From: Proteobacteria bacterium SG_bin9
GTDB taxonomy: Bacteria; Pseudomonadota; Alphaproteobacteria; Rhizobiales; Xanthobacteraceae
Reading direction: 5' to 3'
Length of the DNA stretch: 64,000 nt
Assembly (NCBI GenBank): GCA_002083525.1
Contig: LWDM01000026.1
Coordinates: 125,939 to 189,938 of the forward strand
The notes beneath the pieces were generated by a model. The model worked only from the letters and a program-made list of their open reading frames with translations. It had not been told where the DNA came from and did no database searches. The position numbers were made by a program, and so were the translations under genes. This document shows positions 44,160 to 53,427 of the stretch, piece by piece (the stretch's first letter is position 1; each line of letters opens with the position of its first letter).

Positions 44160-45169
44160 TGTTCGACAACAAGGTACTGCTTATCACCGGCGGTACGGGA
44201 TCTTTCGGTCAAGCCGTGCTCAACCGCTTCCTTCACACGGAAGTACGCGAAATCCGCATTTTCTCGCGTGACGAGAAGAAGCAGGAAGACATGCGTATTG
44301 CGTTCTCGAACGACAAGCTGAGGTTCTATATCGGCGACGTGCGTGAGTACGGCAGTGTGCAGCAGGCCATGGCCGGCACCGACTATGTGTTCCATGCGGC
44401 GGCGTTGAAGCAAGTGCCCTCGTGCGAGTTCTATCCGATGGAAGCGGTTCGCACCAACATCCTGGGCACCGAGAACGTGTTGAACGCGGCGGTTGCGCAG
44501 GGCGCGGCGAAAGTCGTTGTTTTGAGTACCGACAAGGCTGTCTACCCGGTCAACGCCATGGGAATATCGAAGGCGATGGCCGAGAAGATCGTGATAGCGA
44601 AAACGCGCAGTGTTGGTAGCGGCGGTCCGATCATGTGCGCAACCCGATACGGGAACGTTATGGCGTCGCGCGGATCGGTCATTCCGTTGTTCGTCGAACA
44701 GATTTTGGCGAAGAAGCCGATCACGATCACTGACCCGAATATGACGCGCTTTCTGATGTCTCTTGAGGAGTCGGTCGATCTGGTGCTGCACGCTTTCCTC
44801 AACGCAGAACAGGGCGATATCTTTGTTCAGAAGTCACCGGCATCGACTGTCGGCGATCTCGCTAAGGCTTTGAAAGAACTGTTTAGTAGCGGGGTCGAGA
44901 CGAAGATCATCGGGACGCGTCACGGCGAGAAGCTTTATGAGACGCTGCTCTCGCGCGAGGAGGTGGCAAATGCCGAGGAATCTGAACGATACTTCCGCGT
45001 CCCGATGGACGTGCGGGATTTGAACTACGCCAAATACTTTGTCGAAGGCGAGCAGCGCTTTTCGGAGGCCGACAACTATACATCGCATAACACCGAGCGG
45101 CTCAACGTCGACCAAGTCAAACGGCTGCTAATGTCTCTCGATTTTATTCGCAGTGCCCTCAATGCTTAA
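44159..45169 (+). CDS. fnlA: UDP-GlcNAc 4,6-dehydratase / 5- and 3-epimerase (FnlA/CapE type)
   Basis: A 336-residue SDR starting UDP-L-FucNAc synthesis. GGTGSFGQAVLNRF is the nucleotide-binding motif. AALKQVPSCEFYPMEA and STDKAVYPVNAMGISK carry the family catalytic set, with Met replacing Tyr. These signatures match FnlA/CapE/WbjB and not PseB. Its first chemical product, the beta-L-arabino 4-keto sugar, is also the PseB product. Because no pseB is present in the window, FnlA could in principle feed both pathways. Confidence 0.92.
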   Translation: MFDNKVLLITGGTGSFGQAVLNRFLHTEVREIRIFSRDEKKQEDMRIAFSNDKLRFYIGDVREYGSVQQAMAGTDYVFHAAALKQVPSCEFYPMEAVRTNILGTENVLNAAVAQGAAKVVVLSTDKAVYPVNAMGISKAMAEKIVIAKTRSVGSGGPIMCATRYGNVMASRGSVIPLFVEQILAKKPITITDPNMTRFLMSLEESVDLVLHAFLNAEQGDIFVQKSPASTVGDLAKALKELFSSGVETKIIGTRHGEKLYETLLSREEVANAEESERYFRVPMDVRDLNYAKYFVEGEQRFSEADNYTSHNTERLNVDQVKRLLMSLDFIRSALNA

Positions 45170-46307
45170 GGTCATGACCATCGTCGGCACGAGGCCGGAG
45201 CTTATCCGGCTTTCATGCACGATTCCGAAACTCGATGTCCGCTGCAAACATGTGCTGGTCCACACCGGCCAGAACTATGATTACGAGCTGAACGAGGTCT
45301 TCTTCAAAGATCTGGGTATTCGCCGCCCCGATCACTTTCTCAATGTTGGCGGCGGTTCGCTCGGCCAGACCTTGGGAAAGATTCTCGCCGAGAGCGAGCG
45401 TGTTATCGCCGACGAGAAGCCCGAGGCGGTGCTAATCCTGGGTGACACAAATTCCGCGATGGCGGCGATCATGGCACGGCGCATGAAGGTGCCAGTTTAT
45501 CATATGGAAGCCGGTAACCGCTCGTTTGATCGCAATGTGCCCGAGGAAACCAACCGTAAGATCGTCGATCACATTGCTGATTTCAACCTCGTTTATACCG
45601 AGCACGCGCGGCGTCATTTGATATCGGAAGGGTTTCCTCACCGCCGTATTTATTTGACCGGCTCTCCGATGCGGGAAGTGCTGGATCAGTTCCGGGCACA
45701 AATCGAAGCGTCTGCGATTTTGAGCGAACTGGGTTTGCAGCCGGAGCGGTTCTTTGTGGTTTCGTTGCATCGGGAAGAAAATGTCGATGACAGCGGACGC
45801 CTGACGACGTTGCTGAACGCGCTCAATGCAGTGGCGGAGCGCTACAAGTGGCCGGTCGTGATTTCAACGCATCCGCGCACACGCGCGCGTCTGGAGAAAT
45901 TGGGCTCGATCAAGCTCGATCCGTTGCTTCGGTTCTCGAAACCGTTCGGATTTTTTGACTATGCCAGCTTGCAGCGGCAAGCGGCCTGCACGATTTCCGA
46001 TAGCGGAACGATCAGTGAGGAAGCCGCTATTCTGGATTTTCCTGCCATCACTCCGCGCGATGCGATCGAGCGTCCGGAGGGGCTCGATGCCGGCTGTATA
46101 TTCGTGTCTGGCCTCGACGTCGAAACAATACTCAGCGGTATCGAGTATACGCGGGCGACGGTGTCGGCGCGAAAGCAGAAGGGCGTGGCTCCGTCGCTGC
46201 CGAGCGAGTATTGCATCGACAACACCTCGGATCGGGTGGTCAACCTGATTTTGGGAACCGCGCGTCTGTCCAATGCGTGGGACGGCGTTCGCGTTCACCA
46301 ACCCTGA
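45162..46307 (+). CDS. fnlC: UDP-N-acetyl-L-talosamine-type 2-epimerase
   Basis: A 381-residue WecB-fold epimerase. TIVGTRPELIRLS opens it. HTGQNYDYELNEVFF, ILGDTNSAMAAI, HMEAGNRSFD and the C-terminal SDSGTISEEA are family motifs. FnlC/WbjD epimerises C2 to yield UDP-L-FucNAc. The start at ATG 45162 overlaps the fnlA end by eight bases; GTG 45153 is in frame three codons earlier. The trio fnlB-fnlA-fnlC followed by wbuB mirrors known O-antigen loci, though with the first two genes swapped. Confidence 0.91.
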   Translation: MLKVMTIVGTRPELIRLSCTIPKLDVRCKHVLVHTGQNYDYELNEVFFKDLGIRRPDHFLNVGGGSLGQTLGKILAESERVIADEKPEAVLILGDTNSAMAAIMARRMKVPVYHMEAGNRSFDRNVPEETNRKIVDHIADFNLVYTEHARRHLISEGFPHRRIYLTGSPMREVLDQFRAQIEASAILSELGLQPERFFVVSLHREENVDDSGRLTTLLNALNAVAERYKWPVVISTHPRTRARLEKLGSIKLDPLLRFSKPFGFFDYASLQRQAACTISDSGTISEEAAILDFPAITPRDAIERPEGLDAGCIFVSGLDVETILSGIEYTRATVSARKQKGVAPSLPSEYCIDNTSDRVVNLILGTARLSNAWDGVRVHQP

Positions 46308-46335
46308 TGCATCATCCATCCGGAGGCGCCGAACG

Positions 46336-47598
46336 TTGCCGTTCGACGCAGGTACGTTGAAGATCGCATTCATCTCGCAATACTTTTATCCCGAAGAATA
46401 CTTCAACAATGCGGTGGCTACCGAGCTGGTCAATCGCGGGCATAGCGTGCATGCCATTCCCTGCGTGCCCAACTACGGCCGGACCAGTTTCTTCGAGGGC
46501 TATTCGAATACGGAGCGCCGTTCCGAGATATGGAACGGAATTCAAATCGATCGTGCATGGACCGTTGCACGAGGCAGTAGCCGTTTTCGTCTCGCCCTCA
46601 ACTATCTCGTTTATCCGATCACGGCGAGCTGGACGCTTTGGAGAACGATTCGGACGCGTCCAGACGTTTCATTTGTGTCAATGCCATCGCCCATCTTCCA
46701 GGCCTTTGCCGGCATCTTTCTGAAATGGGTCTACGGCGTACCTTGCGTGTATTGGGTCCAGGACATGTGGCCCGAGAGCGCAATTTACACGCTCAATCTT
46801 CGCAGCCGAGTGGTCGTTCGCCCGCTGACATGGCTCTGCGGCTGGTTGTTTCGCCGGGCCGACCACGTGCTGGTGCAAAACGCCGGCTTCGTACCGCTGG
46901 TCGCCCGATTCGGTGTCCCGGAAGACCGAATCGAAGTATTGCCGAACACGGCGCGGACGCTCTACCGGCCGGTTCCACCGGCGGATGCTCCAGAAGAAGG
47001 TCAGCTCGTCCCACAATCCGGATTCCGGCTTCTGTTCGCCGGCAATGTGGGTGAAAGCCAAGATTTCGAAACGCTGATTGAGGCGGCGAGGCTGCTCAAG
47101 GACCACCAGGACGTCAGCTGGACGATTCTGGGTTCCGGCCGGGACCTGGAGCGGGCCAAGCAGTTGGTCTGCGACAACGGGTTACAATCCCGCTTTGTTT
47201 TCCGGGGTCGTTTCCCGGAAGAGCGTATGCCATTTTTCTTTGCGCATGCCGATGCCTTGTTGATCAGTCTGAAAGCTACTCCGATTTTTGCCCTGACGGT
47301 TCCATCCAAGCTGCAAAGCTACTTTGCGTGCGGGAAGCCTGTTATTGCAGTGCTTGCCGGCGAGGGAGCGCGTGTGGTGGAGGAGGCCGGTGCCGGGCTG
47401 GTCGTCTCGCCGGGGTCGCCGGAGAAACTCGCCGCCCGCATTTTAGAAATGAAATCAATGTCGTCCGAAGAGCTTCAGCTTCATGGACGGCGTGCTTTGA
47501 GGTATTTTGAGAATCACTACTCAAATGACCACGTTTATTCTCGTCTTGAAAATACTCTTGCCCGTGTTGCGTCCACGAAAAACATAGCGAAGAGGTAG
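46336..47598 (+). CDS. wbuB: L-fucosamine-type glycosyltransferase
   Basis: A 420-residue GT4 enzyme. ISQYFYPEEYFNNAVA, VYWVQDMWPES and FAGNVGESQDFETLIEAA are characteristic of WbuB, which transfers L-FucNAc. SKLQSYFACGKPVIAVL holds the donor site. I chose the TTG at 46336 because a full GGAGG lies nine bases upstream; the alternatives are TTG 46357 and an upstream start overlapping fnlC. Immediate linkage to the FucNAc genes supports the donor assignment. Confidence 0.85.
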   Translation: MPFDAGTLKIAFISQYFYPEEYFNNAVATELVNRGHSVHAIPCVPNYGRTSFFEGYSNTERRSEIWNGIQIDRAWTVARGSSRFRLALNYLVYPITASWTLWRTIRTRPDVSFVSMPSPIFQAFAGIFLKWVYGVPCVYWVQDMWPESAIYTLNLRSRVVVRPLTWLCGWLFRRADHVLVQNAGFVPLVARFGVPEDRIEVLPNTARTLYRPVPPADAPEEGQLVPQSGFRLLFAGNVGESQDFETLIEAARLLKDHQDVSWTILGSGRDLERAKQLVCDNGLQSRFVFRGRFPEERMPFFFAHADALLISLKATPIFALTVPSKLQSYFACGKPVIAVLAGEGARVVEEAGAGLVVSPGSPEKLAARILEMKSMSSEELQLHGRRALRYFENHYSNDHVYSRLENTLARVASTKNIAKR

Positions 47599-47606
47599 GG
47601 AACATT

Positions 47607-48458
47607 ATGATCGACCAGCAGCAAGGAACGCGAGAGGTCACGCTGGCCGATATTGTCGAGTTCATTATTCAAAATTGGATTGTTTTGTTTGTCGCGGGAT
47701 TGTCAGGAGCGATTCTTTCTCTCGTTTATCTGACGACACTCCCCGTCAAATACGAGTCGACCGGTGTTCTCGAAGTGGCTCAGGTGCGGCCGTCCGTTCT
47801 CCAGACCGCCGATGCCGTCCAGCCGTTAAGACTGTCGGGTTTGGCGAGTGAGACGCCTGACCTTTTGATTTACCGACTGAGACTCTTGCAAGCATACAGT
47901 CCGAAGGTCCTGAAGGATTGTGGCTTGGAGCACGCTTCCATCAGCAGTATTCAGAGCACACTGAGAGCCTCCCCTGTGAAGGGCGCCCCCTCCGCCGTCA
48001 GCTTCACGGTGATGAGCAATCGTACACCTGAGCTCACCCGGCAATGCGCAATGAGTTTCTTCGAAATGATACGCGATCAGCAAGCAACTATGCTGATGCC
48101 GTATCGGACCGAGCTGCAGAACGCGCTCACTCTCTTAAGAGAGCGGCTTGTAGAGAATCAGAACTTCATGCGTCAGGTCGACAATCGTGATAATACGGCG
48201 GCCTATCTTCTGAGATACAGCGAAGCCATCTCTGCCGCTCGCAACATTCTCTTGCTGGAGACAGCACTTGCCACCGATTCATCGACACGGCTGCTGGTCG
48301 AACCGAGCATCGCGACGCTGGTGACGTCGTCGAAGACTCGCGTTCTCTTCCTCGGAATTTGTGCCGGACTGTTCGTGGGACTTATCGCCGCTTTTGTTCG
48401 CTCGTGGGTCAAGGCATCGAGGAAGTCTCGAGCGTATGGGGCCGTTGGCGCTGCGTGA
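47607..48458 (+). CDS. Wzz-family polysaccharide chain-length regulator
   Basis: A 283-residue protein with two membrane segments, at about residues 27-50 and 245-265, flanking a periplasmic domain with coiled-coil tendency (LLRERLVENQNFMRQ). This is the topology of Wzz/PCP proteins. The first segment is preceded by the cytoplasmic stretch VTLADIVEFIIQNW. It controls modal chain length with Wzy. It is the last gene of the operon and ends 28 bases before a convergent gene. No tyrosine kinase domain is fused. Confidence 0.85.
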   Translation: MIDQQQGTREVTLADIVEFIIQNWIVLFVAGLSGAILSLVYLTTLPVKYESTGVLEVAQVRPSVLQTADAVQPLRLSGLASETPDLLIYRLRLLQAYSPKVLKDCGLEHASISSIQSTLRASPVKGAPSAVSFTVMSNRTPELTRQCAMSFFEMIRDQQATMLMPYRTELQNALTLLRERLVENQNFMRQVDNRDNTAAYLLRYSEAISAARNILLLETALATDSSTRLLVEPSIATLVTSSKTRVLFLGICAGLFVGLIAAFVRSWVKASRKSRAYGAVGAA

Positions 48459-48485
48459 TATCTGATCGTTTGAGCGATAGCGATT

Positions 48486-49421
48486 CTACCGGGAGGGTGA
48501 GGCCTCTTCCGGGCTGAGCATCCAGACGACGCCGCCAATGCCTCCCACCAAAAAGAACACGGCGCCAAAGAGAAGCGACACAACAGTCCCATCCGCTGTC
48601 GCCAGACCGGCATAGCCGAACGCCACCATCATCGTGGCTTCGCGAACGCCCCATCCTGCGATCGAGACCGGCAGCATCGTCACCAGCATGATCGGCGGTA
48701 TCAGCAGGAAGAGTTGTTCGAAGCCGGCATTGGCGGAGATCGCAAACACCGTGAACCAGGTAATGACTACCGTCATCACGTGAATGAGGATGGAGGTCAC
48801 GATAACTTTCGGTCCGCTTTCACGTCCGAACAGGGCCTTGCTAGCGATCACCGAGCACGCGTGGATATGGCGGATCGGCCAGATGCGCTTCAGGCCTTCC
48901 CACGGCAAATAGCGAAGCAGTAGAAAGCCCGCACCGGCGAGTACGGCGCCGACGTCGATCAGCAGCAGCGCGATGCGCCCCGTCTGATTGGTGATGAGTT
49001 CATAGCTCCACGGCAGGCTGGCGATCACAATGGATGCGAGTGCGATGAAGCCGATCGCACGATCGACGAGAACGGAGTAGGTTGCGGCACGCCAGCCCGC
49101 ATGACGCTGAACGAGCCACAGACGCATGGCGTCGCCACCGATGGTGGACGGGAGCGTCTGATTAAAGAACGCGCCGATCAGATTGTAACGCAGCGCTTGC
49201 ACCATCGAGAGCGGCGCTTCGCTCAGCGCGCTGATCTGGTGCCAGCGCAATGCTCCAAGCGCGATCTGAAACAGGGTGGCCCCGACCGCGAGCAGAAGCC
49301 ACCAAACGTTGACCTGGCTGAAGCGCTCCTGCACGGACGCGAAGTTGATGCTGCGGAGTGCAAAATAGAGCAGCGCGGCGGACACCAGCACCCGCAAGCT
49401 GAACAGCAAGAATTTCCGCAT
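48486..49421 (-). CDS. YbhN/UPF0104-type flippase-like membrane protein
   Basis: About 311 residues with eight or so hydrophobic segments. NQTLPSTIGGDAMRLWLV and LPVSIAGWGVREATMM are signatures of the lysyl-phosphatidylglycerol synthase transmembrane/UPF0104 family. Members have been linked to lipid or polyprenyl-phosphate-sugar handling. The frame extends to 49466, but MRKFLLFSLR is a more natural membrane-protein start. It is convergent with the wzz-type gene and divergent from the next operon. Confidence 0.8.
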   Translation of the reverse strand: MRKFLLFSLRVLVSAALLYFALRSINFASVQERFSQVNVWWLLLAVGATLFQIALGALRWHQISALSEAPLSMVQALRYNLIGAFFNQTLPSTIGGDAMRLWLVQRHAGWRAATYSVLVDRAIGFIALASIVIASLPWSYELITNQTGRIALLLIDVGAVLAGAGFLLLRYLPWEGLKRIWPIRHIHACSVIASKALFGRESGPKVIVTSILIHVMTVVITWFTVFAISANAGFEQLFLLIPPIMLVTMLPVSIAGWGVREATMMVAFGYAGLATADGTVVSLLFGAVFFLVGGIGGVVWMLSPEEASPSR

Positions 49422-49612
49422 TGTGTCCCGGATCGTAGGCGCAGGGATGGCGGCGATGCCGGCCATGCCAAGGAGTATTTTTCCAGCACTGGTATGGCTT
49501 TAAACCCTGTCTGGCAATAGAAACTCCAGCGCTATTGCGATAGCTGCGGCCTGACGGCTAAAGAACTGGCGGATATTCGGATTTTCGGCGCGCGGAGCGC
49601 CTGGACGGGATT

Positions 49613-50911
49613 GTGGGGCTTCGCTGCGTGGCACACGGGCGCAAAATTGCTGTTATCGGTCTTGGTTATGTGGGGCTGCCGGTCGCCGCCGCATTTGGCC
49701 GGACTGGCGTGCCCGTGATCGGTTTCGATATCGACGAGATACGCGTGGCCGAGTTGCGTGCCGGGCGTGATCGCACAAATGAGGTCGAAGCTGCGGACCT
49801 TCGGCACGCCTCGTTGTCGCTGACCGCCGATCCAGCCGAACTCGCGAAGGTGAATTTTTACATCGTTACAGTTCCGACGCCCATCGATTCTGCGAACCGG
49901 CCGGATCTGACGGCGATGCTGTCGGCGTCACGCACTGTCGGCGGTGCGCTCAAGCGCGGCGACATCGTCGTCTACGAGTCCACCGTTTACCCGGGCGCGG
50001 TTGAGGAAGACTGCGTTCCAGTGCTGGAGGAAACGTCCGGACTGAAGTGTGGTGCCGACTTCAAGGTCGGCTATTCGCCGGAACGGATCAATCCGGGCGA
50101 CAAGCAACATCGTTTCGAAACCATCGTCAAAGTGGTCGCTGGTCAGGACGCGGCGACGCTCGATATCGTTGCCGATGTCTACGGTTCGGTTGTAACCGCG
50201 GGAGTTCATCGCGCACCGTCGATCAAGGTGGCTGAAGCGGCCAAGGTCATCGAAAACACACAACGTGACCTCAATATCGCGTTCATGAACGAGCTGTCGC
50301 TGATTTTCCGTGCGTTGAATATTGATACCGGCGATGTTCTCGCTGCGGCACGCACCAAGTGGAATTTCCTGCCATTTCAACCCGGTCTTGTCGGTGGTCA
50401 CTGTATTGGCGTCGACCCGTACTATTTGACGTATCGCGCCGAGAAGGCCGGATATCATCCCGAAATCATTCTCGCGGGCCGGCGTATCAATGACGGTATG
50501 GGACAGCGTATCGCGCGTGAGTGCATTCGTGGTCTGCTCAAGCGCAAGGGAAGCGGCGGTATCGTCACCGTGCTCGGCCTGACCTTCAAGGAAGATGTGC
50601 CCGATACTCGCAATTCCCGCGTGGTCGACGTCATTCGCGAATTGGAGTCGTTCGGTCTCAAGGTACAGGTCTGCGATCCGATGGCCGATCCGCGCGATGC
50701 GATGCATGAGTATGGCGTGTCGCTTCGCCGGCCCGATGAACTTGAAGCCGCGGACGCCGTGATCCTGGCTGTGGGCCATAAATCGTATGTCGATGCCGGC
50801 TGGCCGATGATCCAGAAGCTGCTTGCAGGGGGGCGGGGGCTCGTTCTCGATATCAAGCACAAGCTGAACCGGACCACGGTTCCGGAAGGGATTGAGTTGT
50901 GGCGAATCTAA
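49613..50911 (+). CDS. Nucleotide-sugar 6-dehydrogenase (WbpA/WbpO/TviB type)
   Basis: A 432-residue UDP-sugar dehydrogenase that oxidises C6 of a UDP-HexNAc to the uronic acid in two NAD-dependent steps. VIGLGYVGLPVAAAFG is the NAD site. GYSPERINPGDK and GGHCIGVDPYYL give the sugar-binding and catalytic cysteine motifs, which fit the UDP-GlcNAc/GalNAc group better than UDP-glucose dehydrogenase. It starts with GTG after GGACGGGA and overlaps the next gene by 13 bases. It leads a second polysaccharide operon. Confidence 0.9.
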   Translation: MGLRCVAHGRKIAVIGLGYVGLPVAAAFGRTGVPVIGFDIDEIRVAELRAGRDRTNEVEAADLRHASLSLTADPAELAKVNFYIVTVPTPIDSANRPDLTAMLSASRTVGGALKRGDIVVYESTVYPGAVEEDCVPVLEETSGLKCGADFKVGYSPERINPGDKQHRFETIVKVVAGQDAATLDIVADVYGSVVTAGVHRAPSIKVAEAAKVIENTQRDLNIAFMNELSLIFRALNIDTGDVLAAARTKWNFLPFQPGLVGGHCIGVDPYYLTYRAEKAGYHPEIILAGRRINDGMGQRIARECIRGLLKRKGSGGIVTVLGLTFKEDVPDTRNSRVVDVIRELESFGLKVQVCDPMADPRDAMHEYGVSLRRPDELEAADAVILAVGHKSYVDAGWPMIQKLLAGGRGLVLDIKHKLNRTTVPEGIELWRI

Positions 50912-51939
50912 CGCAGTCCGGCAAGGACGAGAGCCCCATCCTCGTTACCGGCGCCGCCGGCTTCATCGGTTTCCACGTCTCGCAGCGATTGTTGCAAGCC
51001 GGCCGTAAGGTCGTCGGTGTCGACAGCATCAACAATTACTACGATCCGTCTCTGAAGGAAGCACGGCTCGATATCCTCAAGAACGACCCGTCGTTCACGT
51101 TCGTCAAGCAGGACCTCGCCGACCGTCCGGCGACTGCGGAGCTATTCGCGCAGTATCGCTTTTCGCGGGTGATCCATCTCGCTGCACAAGCAGGCGTGCG
51201 TTACTCGATCGAGAACCCGCACGCCTACATCGACGCTAACCTGCAAGGCTTTACCAACATTCTCGAAGGCTGCCGTCACAACGGTTGCGGCCACTTGCTC
51301 TATGCGTCGTCGTCGTCGGTCTATGGCGCTAATACCAAGCTGCCATTCAGCGTGCACGACAACGTCGACCATCCGATCAGTCTTTATGCTGCGACGAAAA
51401 AGGCGAATGAGCTGATGGCCCACACGTACAGCCATCTCTATCGGTTGCCGACGACAGGCCTTCGCTTCTTCACCGTCTACGGCCCGTGGGGCCGGCCGGA
51501 TATGGCGATGTTCCTGTTCGCAAAGGCCATCACGGAAGGACGGCCGATCAAGCTGTTCAACCAGGGTAACATGCAGCGTGATTTTACGTACATCGACGAT
51601 ATCGCCGAAGCGATCTTCCGTCTGACCGATCGTCCGCCGCAAGGCAATCCGAATTGGTCCGGAGCCGAGCCGGATTCGGCGACGAGCCTCGCGCCCTGGA
51701 AGGTTTACAATATCGGCAACAACAATCCGGAACAGTTGCTCGACGTGGTCGCGTTGCTGGAGAAGGAGTTCGGCAAGCCGGCGCAGCGCGAGCTGCTACC
51801 GATGCAGCCGGGCGATGTACCCGCGACCTATGCCGACATCGAAGACCTCGCTCGCGACATCGGATTTCGCCCGAAAACATCGATCGCAGACGGTATCGCC
51901 CGGTTCGCAGCGTGGTACCGCGACTATCACAAACATTGA
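50899..51939 (+). CDS. NAD-dependent epimerase, UDP-glucuronate 4-epimerase-like
   Basis: A 346-residue extended SDR. VTGAAGFIGFHVSQRLL, VDSINNYYDPSLK, LAAQAGVRYSIENPHAY and YAATKKANELMAHTY match the LspL/UDP-glucuronate 4-epimerase group. It likely converts UDP-GlcA to UDP-GalA, or the HexNAcA made by the preceding dehydrogenase. The GTG start lies within the end of the dehydrogenase gene, giving tight coupling. Confidence 0.88.
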   Translation: MANLTQSGKDESPILVTGAAGFIGFHVSQRLLQAGRKVVGVDSINNYYDPSLKEARLDILKNDPSFTFVKQDLADRPATAELFAQYRFSRVIHLAAQAGVRYSIENPHAYIDANLQGFTNILEGCRHNGCGHLLYASSSSVYGANTKLPFSVHDNVDHPISLYAATKKANELMAHTYSHLYRLPTTGLRFFTVYGPWGRPDMAMFLFAKAITEGRPIKLFNQGNMQRDFTYIDDIAEAIFRLTDRPPQGNPNWSGAEPDSATSLAPWKVYNIGNNNPEQLLDVVALLEKEFGKPAQRELLPMQPGDVPATYADIEDLARDIGFRPKTSIADGIARFAAWYRDYHKH

Positions 51940-51954
51940 TGCTATGGCAGACTC

Positions 51955-53364
51955 ATGACTCGTATCATTCCTCTCATCATGTGCGGCGGCGCGGGCACGC
52001 GGCTTTGGCCGGCGTCGCGCGAGGGCCGGCCAAAGCAATTCCTGCCGCTGTTTGGTGCGCGCTCGACCTTCCAGGACACCATCGAGCGTGTTTCCGATCC
52101 GGCGCTGTTCGACAGGCCGATCGTCATTACCAATACCGGCTATCGCTTCATGGTGCGTGAGCAACTCGCCGAAATCGGCCGCGAGGCCGATATTCTGCTG
52201 GAGCCGGCACGCCGCGACTCCGGACCCGCGATTGCCGCGGGCGCTGCGTTCGCGCTGACGCGCAGCGAAGATGCGGTGGTGCTGGCGCTCGCCGCCGATC
52301 ACGTCGTTCAAGACAACGCCGCATTCGTCGATGCCTGCCGCAAGGGTCACGCATCCGCCGATGCCGGAAAGATCGTCACCTTCGGCATCCGGCCGGAGCG
52401 GCCGGCGACCGAGTACGGCTACATCCGGCCCGGCGCTGTGATCGATGGCGACGTCAAGGTCGTTGCGAGCTTCGTCGAGAAGCCAGATCCGGCAACCGCC
52501 GCGGGTTACGTCGCGGACGGCTACCTCTGGAACAGCGGCAATTTCATGTTCCGCGCGCAGATGCTGCTCGACGAATATGCCCGCGTCGATGCGGACAGCG
52601 TCGCGACGGTTAGTGCATCGATCGAAAAGGCCGGGCGCGATCTCGGCTTCGTCACGCTCGATACCGACACGTTCTCGGCGGCGAAGCCGATCTCGATCGA
52701 CTACGCGGTGATGGAAAAGACTGCACAAGCGGCGGTCATTCCGGTGTCGTGCGGCTGGTCGGATGTCGGAAGCTGGCACGCGGTCTGGGAGTTGTCGGCA
52801 AAGGATGCGCAGGGCAACGCCGCGCAGGGTACGGCCGTGTTCGAAGACTCGCGCAACTGCAACGTCGCGACCGACAAGTTGCTGGTGGCGCTTGAAGGCG
52901 TCGACGATCTCGTCGTCGTCGCGACGCAGGATGCTGTACTGGTGTCGCGTCAGAAGGATGCCAACGGCCTCAAGCGTCTCGTGACCAAGCTCAAGGGCGT
53001 TGCGCCGCAGGTCACCGAGGATCACATCAAGGTGCATCGTCCGTGGGGTTCGTACCAGTCGCTCGACAACGGCGAGCGCCACCAGGTCAAGCGCATCATA
53101 GTCAAGGCGGGCGGCCGTCTGTCGTTGCAGAAGCATCACCATCGCTCCGAGCACTGGATCGTGGTGCGCGGCGCCGCCCTCGTCACCGTCAACGAGATGC
53201 AGAAGGTCGTACATGAGAACGAGTCGATCTACATCCCGATCGGCGCTGTCCATCGCCTCGAGAACCCCGGCAAGATCCCGCTGGAACTGATCGAGGTCCA
53301 GACCGGCAGCTACCTCGGCGAGGACGACATCGTCCGGCTTGAGGACGACTATCGCCGCTCCTGA
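51955..53364 (+). CDS. manC: Mannose-1-phosphate guanylyltransferase / mannose-6-phosphate isomerase
   Basis: 469 residues. The N-terminal nucleotidyltransferase domain begins MCGGAGTRLWPASREGRPKQF, followed by EPARRDSGPAIAAGA and VEKPDP. The C-terminal cupin (HRPWGSYQSLDNG, LQKHHHRSEHW) is the type II phosphomannose isomerase domain. It makes GDP-mannose for mannose or its deoxy derivatives. No gmd or rmd is in the window, so the GDP-mannose is used directly or elsewhere. Confidence 0.93.
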   Translation: MTRIIPLIMCGGAGTRLWPASREGRPKQFLPLFGARSTFQDTIERVSDPALFDRPIVITNTGYRFMVREQLAEIGREADILLEPARRDSGPAIAAGAAFALTRSEDAVVLALAADHVVQDNAAFVDACRKGHASADAGKIVTFGIRPERPATEYGYIRPGAVIDGDVKVVASFVEKPDPATAAGYVADGYLWNSGNFMFRAQMLLDEYARVDADSVATVSASIEKAGRDLGFVTLDTDTFSAAKPISIDYAVMEKTAQAAVIPVSCGWSDVGSWHAVWELSAKDAQGNAAQGTAVFEDSRNCNVATDKLLVALEGVDDLVVVATQDAVLVSRQKDANGLKRLVTKLKGVAPQVTEDHIKVHRPWGSYQSLDNGERHQVKRIIVKAGGRLSLQKHHHRSEHWIVVRGAALVTVNEMQKVVHENESIYIPIGAVHRLENPGKIPLELIEVQTGSYLGEDDIVRLEDDYRRS

Positions 53365-53427
53365 GACTCCCGTTGCGGCCCAAGGGCAGGGGGCGTAGAA
53401 CGCTTTGACACATCCCGGAGCCTGCCA

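Noticed and set aside
44159..45169. Assignment as pseB
   Set aside because: The motifs SCEFYPMEA and VYPVNAMGISK match FnlA/CapE, and it is flanked by fnlB, fnlC and wbuB.
49531..49544. Short inverted repeat GCTAT-TGCG-ATAGC before the dehydrogenase operon
   Set aside because: Only five base pairs, no T run, no recognisable operator family; it could be chance.
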